A stretch of DNA of 64,000 nucleotides from Chrysemys picta bellii (taxonomy: Eukaryota > Chordata > Testudines > Emydidae): positions 109,030,421 through 109,094,420 of the forward strand of contig NC_088792.1 of assembly GCF_011386835.1 (NCBI RefSeq). The letters are read 5' to 3'. The position numbers were made by a program, and so were the translations under genes. Below, one piece after another: positions 21,930 through 32,470 of the stretch. The notes beneath the pieces were generated by a model, which made no database searches, was not told the DNA's origin, and saw nothing but the letters and a program-made list of their open reading frames with translations. The stretch's first letter is position 1. Each line of letters opens with the position of its first letter.

Positions 21930-24275
21930 TAGAATCAGAGAAGATTAGGGTTGGAAGAGACCAGTGACAAATAGAGGGGAATAATCACTTCCTTCGATCT
22001 GCTGGCAATGCTGCTACTAATGCAGCCTAATATGCCATTAGCCTTCTTGGCAACAAGGGCACAACTGTTGACTCATATCCAGCTTCTCATCCACTGTAAT
22101 CCCCAGGTCCTTTTCTGCAGAACTGCCACTTAGCCAGTCGGTCCCCAGCCTGTAGCAGTGCATGGGATTCTTTCGTCCTAAGTGCAGGACTCTGCACTTG
22201 TCCTTCTTGAACCACATCAGATTTCTTTTAGCCCAATCTTCCAATTTGTCTAGGTCACTCTGGACCCTATCTCTACCCTCCAGCATATTTACTTCTCCCC
22301 CCAGCTTAGTGTCATCCATGAAATTGCTGAAGGTGCAATCCATCCCATCACTCAGATCATTAATGAAGATGTTGAACAAAACGGGCCCCGGGACAGACTC
22401 CACTTGTTACCAGCTGCCAACTAGACATGGAGCCGTTGATCACTACCTGTTAAGTCCAACAATCTAGCCAGATTTCTATCCACCTTATAGTCCATTCATC
22501 CAAGTCATATTTTTTTTAACTTTCTGGCAAGAATACTGTGGGAGACCATATCAAAAGCTTTGCTAAAATCAAGGTATATCACAGCCACCACTTCCCCAAT
22601 ATTCACAGAGCCACTTGTCTCATCATAGAAGGCAATCAGGTTGGTCAGGCATGACTTGCCCTTGGTGAATCCACGTTGACTGTTCCTGATCACCTTCCTC
22701 TCCTCCAAGTGCTTCAAAATGGATTCCTTGAGGACCTGCTCCATGATTTTTCCAGGGACTGAGGTGAGGCTGACTGGTGTGTAGTTCCCCAGATTAACCT
22801 TCTTCTTTTTTTTAAATGATGGGCACTATATTTGCATTTTTCCAATCATCTGGGACCTCCCCTGATCACCACGAGTTTTCAAAGATAATGGCCAATGGCT
22901 CTGCAATCACATCAGAGAATTCCCTCAGCACCCTCAGATGGATTAGATCCGGCCCCATGGACTTGTGGATTTTTCTAAATAGTCCTTAACCTGTTCTTTC
23001 ACCACTGAGGGCTGCTCGCCTCCTCCCCATACTGTGCTGCTCAGTGCAGCAGTCTGGGAGCTGACCTTTTCTGTGAAGACCGAGACAAAAAAAGCATTCA
23101 GTACTTCAGATTTTTTCCACATCATCTGTTACTAGGTTGCCTCCCGCATTCAGTAAGGGTCCCACACTTTCCCTGACCACCTTCTTGTTGCTAACATACG
23201 TGTAGAAACCCTTCTTGTTACCCTTCACATCCCTTGCTAGCTGCAACTCCAATTGTGCTTTGGCCTTTCTGATTACACCCCTGCATGCTCGAGCAATATT
23301 TTTATACTCCTCCCTAGTCATCTATCTAAGTTTCAACTTCTTGTAAGCTTCCTTTTTGTGTTTAAGCTCACCTAAGATTTCTTTGTTAAGCCAAGCTGGT
23401 CACCTGCCATATTTGCTATTCTTTCTGCACATCGGGATTGTTTGTTCCTGCACTCTCAATAAGGCTTCTTTAAAATAGAGCCAGCTCTCCTGGACTCCTT
23501 TCCTCCTCATATTAGCCTCCCAGGGGATCCTGCCCATCACTTCCCTGAGGTAGTCAAAGTTGGCTTTTCTGAAGTCCAGCGTCAATATTCTGCTGCTCTC
23601 CTTTCTTCCTTTTGTCAGGATCCTGAATTCGACCATCTCATGGTCACTGCTGCCCAGGTTGCCACCCACTTCTACTTCCCCTACCAATTATTCCCTATTT
23701 GTGAGCAGCAGGTCAAGAGGAGCACGGCCCCTAGTTGGTTCCTCCAGCACTTGCATCAGGAAGTTGTCTCCAACACTCTCCAAAAACTTCCTGGATTGTC
23801 AGTGCACTGCTGTATTGCTCTCCCAGCAGATGCCAGGGTGATTGAAGTCCCCTATGAGAACTAGGGCCTGTGATCTGGAAACTTCTGTTATTTGCCCAAA
23901 GAAAGCTTCGTCTACCTCATCTGCCTCGTCTGGTGGTCTATAGCAGACACCCACCCCAACATCACCCTTCTTGCTCTCGCCTCTAAACTTAACCCAAAGA
24001 CTCTCAAAAGCTTTTCTTCAGTTTCATCTTGTAGCTCTGAGCAATCATATGGCTCCCTTACACACAGTGCAACTCCTCCAACCTTTTTCTCCTGCCTGTC
24101 CTTCCTGAACAGTTTATACCCATCCATGACAATGCTCCAGTCATGTGAGTTACCCCACCAAGCCTCTGTTATTCCAATCACATCATAGTTCCTTGAGTGT
24201 GCCAGGACTTCCAATTCTTCCTGCTTGTTTCCAAGGCTTTTCGCATTTGTGTACAGGCACCTAAAATAAACATGA
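21930..24275 (-). mobile_element. CR1 LINE, reverse strand, with endonuclease and reverse transcriptase relics
   Basis: The 3' end is at the low coordinate, where 'gaagattagggttggaagag' is the reverse complement of the CR1 3' tail. The coding relic fills 22038-24275, and most of the 3' UTR between is deleted. The 5' end stops inside the endonuclease domain near 24275, so ORF1 and the 5' UTR are missing, as in most CR1 copies. Confidence 0.9.
22038..24275 (-). pseudogene. CR1 ORF2 relic: APE-type endonuclease plus reverse transcriptase
   Basis: The protein would nick target DNA and reverse-transcribe CR1 RNA. From the N-terminal side, 24275-23912 gives endonuclease sequence ('CLYTNAKSLGNKQEELEVL', 'YDVIGITEAWW', 'GYKLFRKDRQEKKVGGVAL'). 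The endonuclease C-terminus is at 23687-23400 ('GSSDHEMVEFRI'). A linker lies at 23321-23106 ('[19 protein letters not shown]'). Reverse transcriptase is at 22744-22505 ('KSCLTNLIAFYDETSGSVN', 'VIYLDFSKAFDMVSH') and 22403-22038 ('GPVLFNIFINDLSDGMDC', 'FMDDTKLGG'). The catalytic FADD box reads FMDD, so both aspartates remain. The pieces lie in different frames with stops between, so it cannot make one protein. 5'-truncated. Confidence 0.88.
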
Positions 24276-24790
24276 TATATATATATATATGTGACTTCCA
24301 TCTTAAAAAAGAAAAAAAGAAAGGGCATCTTACAGTAGGATCCAAATTTCCCTCTCTCAGGGTATGTTTACACTACAAAAATAGGTCGAATTTATAGAAG
24401 TCGATTTTTAGGAAGCAATTTTATACAGTTGATTGTGTGTGTCCCCACTAAGCTCATTAAGTCGGCGGAGTGCGTCCACAGTACCGTGGCTAACATTGAC
24501 TTTCGGAGTGTTGTACTGTGGGTAACTATCCCACAGTTCCCGCAGTCTCCGCTGCCCATTGGAATTCTGGGTTAAGCTCCTAATGCTTGATGGGGCAAAA
24601 ACATTGTTGTGGGTGGTTTTGGGTACATGTCGTCAGTCGCCCCTCCCTCCGTGAAAGCAAAGGCAGACAATCGTTTCGCGCCTTTTTTCCATGCAGACGC
24701 CATACTGCTTTCAGCAGACAGTGCAGTAGGACTGCTAAATGTCATTGTCCAACCATCACTTCCGCTGCAACTCTGCTCTCCTCTTCTCCT

Positions 24791-25133
24791 GGTGTCATGA
24801 ATCGACCTCGCAGGTCTTCTCGTCATTCTTTATAAATATCTATTGTCGTGGCTTCCCGTCATCATCCACCGCTTCCGCTACAACTCTGGTCTCCTGCTTG
24901 TGTCTCGATAGCGAATTTTTCCATGTTGTCTGTAATGGGCTCCCGGGAACGCGTGTTCTTCCTCGGGAAATGTGCGCGGTGCTAACCGTTGTCCTCCACC
25001 GCTTCCACTGCAACTCTGCTCTCCTGGTGCCATGAATCCACCTAACAGGTCCTCTCGTTGTTCGGTATAAAGATGCTATTCTCGTGGCATCCGTCGTGAT
25101 CCACCACTTCCACTGCAACTTTGCCCTCCTGCT
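24791..25133 (+). repeat. Direct repeats in the Harbinger 5' leader
   Basis: A block of about 108 bp starting 'ggtgtcatgaatcgacctcg' at 24791 recurs, diverged, as 'ggtgccatgaatccacctaa' at about 25027-25133. A shorter core resembling 'ccaccgcttccgctacaact' appears four times, near 24752, 24866, 24996 and 25100. The array sits directly upstream of the transposase start. It could be promoter or transposase-binding sequence, but that is inference. Confidence 0.65.
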
Positions 25134-25161
25134 CTCCTGCAGACGCCATACCACGGCAAGC

Positions 25162-26438
25162 ATGGAGCTCGCTCAGCTCACCGATGCTGTTGTGAGCATT
25201 GTAAACACGTCGGGCATTATCCCGTCATATGTACATAACCAGAATCTGCAAAGGCAAGCGAGGAGGCGCCGACAGTGTGATCATGATAGTGATGAGGACA
25301 TGGACACTGACTTCTCTCAAAGCACAGGCCCTGGCAATTTGGACATCATGGTGGTAATGGGGCAGGTTCATGCTGTGGAATGCCGATTCTGGGCCCGGGA
25401 CATAAGCACAGACTGGTGGGACCGCATAGTGTTGCAGGTCTGGGATGATTCCCAGGGGCTGCAAAACTTTCGCATGCATAAGGGCACTTTCATGGAACTT
25501 TGTGACTTGCTTTCCCCTGCCCTGAAGTGGAAGAATACCAGGATGAGAGCAGCCCTCACAGTTGAGAAAAGGGTGGTGATAGCCCTCTGGAAGCTTGCAA
25601 TGCCAGACAGCTACGGGTCAGTCGGGAATCAATTTGGAGTGGGTAAATCTACTGTGGGGGCTGCTGTGATCCAAATACCCAATGCAATCACTGAGCTGCT
25701 GCTACCAAGGGTAGTGACTCTGGGAAATGTGCAGGTCATAGTGGATGGCTTTGCTGCAATGGGATTCCCTAACTGTCATGGGGCGATAGACGGAACGCAT
25801 ATCCCTATCTTGGGACTGGACCTCCTTAGCAGCCAGTACATAAACTGCAAGGGGTACTTTTCAATGGTGCTGCAAGCACTGGTGGATCACAAGGGACGTT
25901 TCATCAATGTGGGATGGCCGGGAAAGGTACATGACACTCGCATCTTCAGGAACTCTGGTCTGTTTGAACAACTGCAGGAAGGGATTTACTTCTCAGACCA
26001 AAAAATAACTGTTGGGGACATTGAAATACCTACAGTTATCCTTGGGGACCCAGCCTACCTTTAATGCCATGGCTCATGAAGCCATACACAGGCACCCTGG
26101 ACAGTAGTAAGGAGCAGTTCAACTATAGGCTGAGCAAGTGCAGAATGGTGGTAGAATGTGCATTTGGATGTTTAAAAGCACGCTGGCGCAGTTTACTGAC
26201 TCGGGTAGACCTCAGCAAAACCAATATTCCAATTGTTATTGCCGCTTGCTGAGTGCTCCACAATATCTCTGAGAGTAACGGGGAGATGTTTATGGCAGGG
26301 TGGGAGGTTGAGGCAAATTGCCTGGCTGCTGATTACGCGCAGCCAGACACCAGGCCGAATAGAAGAGCACAGCAGGGCATGCTGCGCATCAGAGAAGCTT
26401 TGAAAACCAGTTTCATGACTTGCCAGGCTATGGTGTGA
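25162..26438 (+). pseudogene. Harbinger transposase (HARBI1-like, DDE_Tnp_4), lightly disabled
   Basis: It would cut and paste the surrounding element, acting with the Myb-like partner. The start at 25162 is chosen because 'MELAQLTDAVVSIVNTSG' begins the family's usual N-terminus; the frame stays open 26 codons upstream. Landmarks are 'SVGNQFGVGKSTVGAAV' (helix-turn-helix-like), 'HGAIDGTHIPI' (first catalytic Asp, about residue 210), 'GWPGKVHDTRIFRNSGLF' (second Asp, about residue 258) and 'CRMVVECAFGCLKARW' (catalytic Glu, codon at 26154). All three catalytic residues remain. Two lesions are visible: a one-base deletion near 26058 after 'LGDPAY', which shifts the frame, and a TGA at 26250-26252 inside the C-terminal 'CCVLHN' block. 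Coding continues to 26438. Domesticated HARBI1 is a relative. Confidence 0.9.
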
Positions 26439-26540
26439 CAGTTCTGTTTGTTTCTCCTTGATGAAAACCCGTCCCCTTGGTTCACTCTACTTCCCTGTAA
26501 GCGAACCACCCTCCCCACTTCGATCACCACTTGCAGAGGC

Positions 26541-26546
26541 AATAAA
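26541..26546 (+). promoter_or_regulatory. Polyadenylation signal of the Harbinger transposase gene
   Basis: AATAAA lies about 100 bp after the transposase stop and is followed by a T-rich stretch. It lies in the short gap between the two convergent genes. Confidence 0.55.
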
Positions 26547-26707
26547 GTAATTATTGTTTCCAAATTCTGCATTCTTTATTAATTCATCACACAAATAGGG
26601 GGATAACTGCCAAGGTAGCCCGGGAGGGGTGAGGGAGGTGGGAAGCACCGGGTGGGTTGGTGGATAAGGGGAGGAGGGAAGGACAAGGCCACACTGCACT
26701 TCAAAAC

Positions 26708-28228
26708 TTATTGAATGCCAGCCTTCTGTTGCTTGGGCAGTCCTCTCAGGTGGAGTGGTTGGGTGCCCAGAGGGCCCCCCCCCCCCGCGTTCTTGGAGGC
26801 TATGGAACTTGCGGAAGAGGGCGAGCGGTTACACAGGGGCTGCAGTGGCGGTCTGTGTTCCTGCTGCCTTTCCTGCAGCTCAGCCAGACACTGGAGCATA
26901 TCAGTTTGATCCCCGAGTATCCTCAGTATTGCATCCTGCCTCCTCTCATCGTGCTGCCACCATCTCTCATCTTGCTCCCGCCACCCCTCTTCTTATTCCT
27001 GCCACCTCTTATCTCGTTCATCCCTCCTGTCCTTGCATTCATTTTCTGCTTTCCTGGACTCTGACATTGTTTGCCTCCATGAATTCTGCTGAGCTCTTTC
27101 AGTGCGGGAGGACTGCATGAGCTCAGAGAACATTTAATCGAGATTGCATTTTTTTTGTCTTCTTATCTGCACTAGCCTCTGGGACAGAGATGATGGGGGA
27201 GCGTTGAAACATTTGCAGCTGCAGGAGGGAAAAAAAGGGAGAGTAGTATTTAAAAAGACACATTTTATAGAACAATGGGTAGACTCTTTCACGGTGAACC
27301 AAGCTGATAACATTACATAGCACATGTGCTTTTGGTACAAGGTCGCATTTTGCCTCTTATATTGAGGTCCTGCCAGTTTGGTGTCAGAGATCACACACGC
27401 AGGGCCGGGCAACAGAATTCAGCTTGCAGGCAGCCATGGTAAGCCACACCCTTTCAGGTTCTTCAACTTTCATAACATGTGGGAATGGTTTCAAACAGCA
27501 GCGCCCTCCTTTTTCATACCAAGCACCCGTTGCGTTGGCCATTTAAAAGGAGGGGCTGTACTGGCCGCGACTGCATCCCAAGTCTTCAGGGCAAATTAAT
27601 CATTAAACATACTTGCTTTTAAACCACGCATTATATTTACAAAGGTACACTCACCAGAGGTGCCTTCTCCGGCTTCATGGTCTGTGAGCCCTCCTTGGGA
27701 GCGTTGGGAGGGTATTGGCTCCAGGGTGCTAAACAGTTCCTGACTGTCAGGGAGAATGGTTTCCCCGCTTGTGTGCTGTGCGCTATCCTCCTCCTCCTCC
27801 ACCTCCTCATCTTCCTTGTCCCCAAAATCCTCATCCCTGTTGCATTAGACTCCCCCCCCTTGCAGGTGTCCACAGACAGGGGTGGGGTAGTGTTGCCCCC
27901 CCAGAATTGCATGCAACTCATCATAGAAGTGGCATGTCTGGGGCTCTGATTCGGAGCATCCGTTTGCCTCTTTGGTTTTTTGGTAGGCTTGCCTGAGCTC
28001 CTTAATTTTCACACAGCACTGCTGCAGGTCCCTGTTGTAGCCTCTTTCCATCATGCCCTTGGAGATTTTTTCAAATATTTTGGTATTTCGTCTTTTGGAA
28101 CAGAGTTCTGATAGCACGGATTCATCTCCCCAAACAGTGATCAGATCCAGTACCTCCTGTTCGGTACATGCTGGAGCTCTTTTGCAATTCTGGGACTGCA
28201 TGGTCACCTGTGCTGATGAGCTCGCCAT
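26708..28228 (-). pseudogene. Harbinger Myb/SANT-like DNA-binding protein gene, two exons, disabled
   Basis: This partner protein of PIF/Harbinger elements binds the transposon ends and helps bring the transposase to DNA. Exon 1 (28228-27655) encodes a Myb_DNA-bind_4-type trihelix ('CTEQEVLDLITVWGDE', 'IFEKISKGMMERGYNRDLQ', 'KIKELRQAYQKTKEANG', 'CHFYDELHAILGG'). An acidic stretch ('MEEEEDSAQHTSGETILPD') follows in a second frame. A donor GTGAGTG and an acceptor after a pyrimidine tract bound a 436-bp intron. Exon 2 (27218-26708) encodes 'SSLSQRLVQIRRQKK', an Arg/Glu-rich coiled-coil-like region and the C-terminal 'MLQCLAELQERQQEHRPPL'. Frameshifts in exon 1 and at the start of exon 2, plus stops in exon 2, disable it. 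The start at 28228 is the first Met close to the domain; 28201 is also possible. Confidence 0.85.
27219..27654 (-). other. Intron of the Harbinger Myb-like gene
   Basis: On the minus strand the exon ends 'ggcacctctg' and is followed by GTGAGTGTACC. The acceptor is a pyrimidine tract 'ccctttttttccctcctgcag'-like stretch ending in CAG, next to 'ctgcaaatgtttcaacg'. Splicing joins two segments that match the family's continuous protein, which supports the intron. Confidence 0.7.
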
Positions 28229-28651
28229 GCTGGCCAAACAGGAAGTGAAATTCAAAAGTTCACAGGGCTTTTGCTCTGTACCTGGCTAGTGCATCTGAGT
28301 TGAAAGTGCTGTCCAGAGCGGTCTCAATGGAGCACTCTGGGATAGCTCCTGGAGGCCAATACCATCAAATTGCGTCCACACTACCCCAAATTCAACCCGG
28401 CGATGTCAATTTCAGCACTAATCTCCTTGTCTGGGAGGAGTACAGAAATTGATTTTAAGAACCCTTTAAGTCAACAAAAATGGCTTTCTCGTGTGGACGG
28501 GTGCAGGGTTAAATCGATCTAATGCTGCTAAATTCGACCTAAACTCGTAGTGTAGACCAGGGCACTGATTTCACTACAGGCATCAGATTTTTTTGTATCC
28601 ATTATAATACTGCACGAGGTTCTTTTCAGCCAACTCATCTCCATAAACCTC

Positions 28652-28804
28652 ACTGAATCAGGAAGTCAAGTATCAGGAGGTAGCCGTGTTAGTCTGTATC
28701 TACAAAAACAACAAGGAGTCTGGTGGCACCGAAAGCTTATGCCCAAATAAATCTGTTAGTCTTTAAGGTGCCACCAGACTCCTTGCTGTTACTGAATCAG
28801 GAAG
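28652..28804. mobile_element. Miniature Penelope-like foldback with 14-bp TSD
   Basis: A 125-bp insert (28666-28790) is flanked by the perfect 14-bp duplication 'actgaatcaggaag' at 28652-28665 and 28791-28804. The left arm reads 'tagccgtgttagtctgtatc' then 'aacaaggagtctggtggcac'. The right arm is the reverse complement of that second block, 'gtgccaccagactccttg', plus the next part of the family ('ttatgcccaaataaatctgt'). Only the left arm has the ~35-bp terminal extension. It belongs to the same family as 15837-17276. Confidence 0.75.
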
Positions 28805-29588
28805 ATTTCTGAACACATTTTGTAAAATCTTATCTGAAGTACACTCTTCTTATCTGTCCAATGCACCATGCTACAACACCATTATATTGTAAAACCCATT
28901 ATGACTACTACTACCACAAAACATCTTGAAGTCAAGTTAAATATTCATTCCCAATTGAAGAAAAGGATGAAGAGAAACAAGCTTCAGAAGAATGAAGAAT
29001 GAAAGGATGAAAAGGATGAAGAGAAACAAACTAGGTTCTACCTTACTATTTTATATATAGTTTGGATAAGCATTGGTTAAGACTCTGGATACTGTAGGTT
29101 TGTTCTGAACCACAGCGCTAAATCTTTTGAGGTTGGAACATCACAAAAACGTTATTAAAGCTTTCTCTACTGGTGTTTCTAGTGTTCCAATGGAAAATAA
29201 GAGCAGATTTTAGGATACTAGATAATTCTGTTATCTGAGTTCAGGACTAATAAAGAGTCTTTGGCTGTGAAATATATATAACATGTACATAAAGGTCATG
29301 AAATTCCAGGGCAAGAATGTTGCTCTGTAACTCCAATATGTTTTTATTTTTGTGTATATAAAACTGTGTTATTCAAGGGAACAGATTAAGAGCATTCCTG
29401 CACCCCTTTTTGCTTTGTGTCCCAATATTAGCTCTTTAATAGTATGTGAAATAACAGGTTCATGAGGAAATTATTGAAGATAGCAGGGACCTACCACCTA
29501 TGACTATCTTCATTTTTGGTGTTCATTGACTCTCATTTTTTATTCGTTTGCTTATACACATTCTAAATGAAACAATGCAGAAGCAACT
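28805..29588. other. Unassigned AT-rich sequence
   Basis: There is a local duplication of 'aaaggatgaagagaaacaa' at about 28961 and 29011. No gene is seen. Confidence 0.5.
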
Positions 29589-30003
29589 ATTTAAAACAAT
29601 GGTTCTCAATCAGGGATATGTTTACCCCTGCAGGTACTCAGAGGTCTTGCAAAGGGTACATCAACTCATCTAGATATTTTCCTTGTTTTACAACAGACTA
29701 CATAAAAACCACTGGCAAAGTCAATACAAACTAAAATTTCATACAATGACTTGTTTATACTGCTCTATATATTATACACTGAAATGTAAGTACAATATTT
29801 ATATTCCAATTGATTTATAGTTACATGATAAAAATGAGAAAGTAAGCAATTTTTCAGTAACAGTGTGCTGTGACATTTTTGTATTTTTATGTCCGATTTT
29901 GTGAGCAAGTAGTTTTTAAGTGAAACTTGGGGGTATGCAAGACAAATCAGACTCCTGAAAGGGGTACAGTAGTCTGGAAAGGTTGAGAGCCACTGATTTA
30001 AAA
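29589..30003. mobile_element. hAT MITE with perfect 8-bp TSD
   Basis: The element starts CAATGGTTCTCAATC at 29597 and ends GGTTGAGAGCCACTG at 29995, an imperfect inverted pair of the Charlie-like hAT type (CAGTGGTTCTCAACC). The 8-bp duplication 'atttaaaa' lies at 29589-29596 and 29996-30003. It is 399 bp, AT-rich and has no coding potential, so it is a non-autonomous derivative. Confidence 0.9.
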
Positions 30004-30033
30004 TAAAATAAAATAAAATAAAATAAAATAAAA
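30001..30033. repeat. (AAAAT)n pentanucleotide repeat
   Basis: About six AAAAT units start inside the right-hand target duplication of the hAT MITE. Confidence 0.95.
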
Positions 30034-30466
30034 GAGTCTAGATGAAATCTTTCCCCACTGAAGGAAATTACAAAAGTCTCATTGACTTCAGAAGGGCTGG
30101 AATTTCTCCCTCTACATCTGAACACAAATAAAAGGCAGTCAATGGGTGCTTTAAAAGTTTTCAGATATAATCCTACATCACTACCAGACCAATTTATGCA
30201 TTCAAAGTCTCTATGAAAAAGCACTGAAATTTCCACTAACTCTTGAAATAGATTTGTAAAGTTGCTTCTATTTTTCTTTAAAACTGCTGTCTTAAGTTTT
30301 ATCAGCTTAGCAAAGGACATTCTCTCAGCTTGATTAAACTTCCATAAAAGAAAACTTCCTATATAGTCTTTCAAGAAAAGAGTATTATTTATGTTAGCAC
30401 CTGACCAGTTTTTTTTAAACTGTACAGAATGATGCTGCAGTGACTTCAATTAAAAATAAATTTACC
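30034..30466. other. Unassigned sequence between MITE and LTR
   Basis: A small palindrome-type repeat ('cattgacttcagaagggctg') lies near 30080. A long minus-strand open frame at 29916-30449 crosses the MITE and the microsatellite and is not a gene. Confidence 0.45.
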
Positions 30467-31110
30467 TGTGCCAGGACATTCACCTCCTGAGTGCCTCCTA
30501 GTGGCTGACTATTGTAGGATGTTATTGTAGGATGGATAGGAAGGAGTTCAACAAACTGGCAGCCTTCACCAGGGTCTTCAGCCCCATCTCTGGGCCCTTT
30601 TTAATCTAACACTTCACTGAGGCGTCTAGAAAGAGCTGTGTCCCATTCTTGGGGCTTAGGCCACTTTGCCAGGGGGGATCCAGGCCCACCCACTACTCCA
30701 GGTCCCAACCCAGGGACTCTATAACCAGCAACCACACACAACTTCCTTTGATTGGTTGCTGCTGTTTTCCCTGGGCTTCTTCCCACTGGGTCCTGTTCCT
30801 TGCCCCCATTATCTTAGAGTTACAGTTCTCAGATCCTCTCTCTCCAAGGTCCAGAAAATGTACCCCATCAAGCACCTTTACCTAGAGCAGAGCCCTCTTC
30901 CTTGCTCCTCTGGTGCCAGCCAGGAACTGATCTACTCAGCCCCTGCCACTCCTTGTATCTCAGCCTGCCGGGCTCTGATTGACTGCTTCTATGCAGCCTC
31001 TCTAGGCAATCTCGAGGACCCATCTTCACTTCTCCTTTTGTGGGGTGGGGTGTGGTAGGACCACAGGGCCTCCAGCAGGGGGCCAGGAAGGCCTGATACA
31101 TCCCATCACA
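30467..31110 (-). mobile_element. Probable solo LTR
   Basis: The stretch begins TGTGCC and ends CCCATCACA (TG...CA). It resembles the nested LTR at 15979-16750 in parts: 'atccaggcccacccactact', 'cccaacccagggact' and 'gttttccctgggcttcttcc'. The reverse strand, starting TGTGATGGGATG, is the likely sense direction by analogy. I see no clear target duplication, so the boundaries are approximate. Confidence 0.55.
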
Positions 31111-32470
31111 CTACTATTGACCTACCGTTACCAAACCACAGTATCTGAGATACCACTTTTCATTACCTGTTCTTGCATGTTTATAAACATTGACTTTAGC
31201 ATGGTGATCAATGTGAAAGCTCATTTTTTCAAAAATAAGCATCTGAGTTGCATATACAAAATGGTCAGCCTAATAAAGAGTATATATTAATATATTTAAT
31301 AGCTGCCCCCCAAAAGGGAAAACTACTGTGTACTGAAATCAGAAAGCACAAAGAAGTGAGTGGGTTCATGAATATAACCATCTCTTTAACTGTTCAAATG
31401 CATTTCCAAACCATGCTGGTCACCATTAAAAAGTCAAAATTAATGAGTTGTTATTAAACTCTTATTTGTATAAAGCCCCATGTAAGTATGGCACTTTATA
31501 TACAAATACATGTACCTGTCTAAAATTCTAGTACACTTGAAAGATTTTTTAAAGCATTAAATTACCTTTTGCAATTGTTAATATGTAGGTACTGTATTGT
31601 GTCTTAAAAACGGGAATGTCATGTCTTATTTTCAGAGTTCAGCTGCTACATACACTTTAACGTTGCTTAGTTATACTATACAATCCTGTCTGAATAAGGT
31701 GAGTATGACAATGCAAGCCACATAGTTTCCCACAATGACAAACAGCATATTTATTTACCTTTCTTCAGTGCACAGCTTCAGAATCATTATGTAAATGTAA
31801 AAACTTTGCAGATTGTTACATCACCAATTATGATTCAGCAGCCTCATTTAGCTGGGTACATTCGTTCAGCATTTATACAATTAAAAATATGAGTCTGTTG
31901 CTGATGCTAGAGGAAAACTCAACAGAGGATTAATATTATGGAAATGTGTAAGATGACAATTCAAGGATTGGACAGAGTGAATTGAAAGTGTATTGTTGAC
32001 AGCAGGGAACAGACCAGGAGGATATCATACTGAAAAATGGACAAAGATAACATTTGTTCTTGCTGAAGTTTATTGAATATAAGAGAGGCAGGTTTTACAC
32101 ACTGACCAAGGAAACAGAGACATCAGTATGTCATAGAAAATAACAGCTACAAGTAGGGAAAGATTGCCTTTTAAAACATATCAAAATAGACTTACTCCTG
32201 TGGTATGCATCTGGAATAACTATGGAGAATTTCAAACACAACTCAGAGAAGAAAATACCAGAATTAGGTAAAAGAGCAAAGTTCTAAATGTATGATATAT
32301 ATATATATATCACTATAGAAGAAAGTAACCAAAAGTGAGTTATTTAGAGAATTAATCAAAATCTTTTAAAATGCACAAACATAATAGCAAGTCCTGTTTA
32401 TACACTTCATCTAAGATAAGTGTAAAAAGCAATTAAACGCCTTTATGGACTAAATAGCTGAAACAATAGG
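31111..32470. other. Unassigned AT-rich sequence
   Basis: A TA run is present near 32292. No gene or repeat family is recognised. Confidence 0.5.

Larger units (their letters stand above)
24360..28563 (+). mobile_element. PIF/Harbinger DNA transposon with both genes
   Basis: The terminal inverted repeats are 'gggtatgtttacactac' at 24360 with 'ataggtcgaattta' just inside, and at the right end the reverse complement of 'taaattcgacctaaactcgt' and 'agtgtagacc' (28530-28563). Inside are a DDE_Tnp_4 transposase on the plus strand and a Myb/SANT-like gene on the minus strand, the two-protein set that defines this superfamily. The genes converge and are separated by about 270 bp. I could not find a clean 3-bp target duplication, probably because the right terminus has mutated. 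At about 4.2 kb the element looks full-length. Confidence 0.88.

Noticed and set aside
24239..24310. Possible 5' UTR or promoter of the CR1 element
   Set aside because: The CR1 homology starts inside the endonuclease domain; the flanking TA run and A-rich text are simple sequence, not a CR1 5' end.
29916..30449. A 177-codon minus-strand open frame
   Set aside because: It begins in unassigned DNA and runs through an AAAAT microsatellite and the end of a hAT MITE, so it cannot be a conserved gene.
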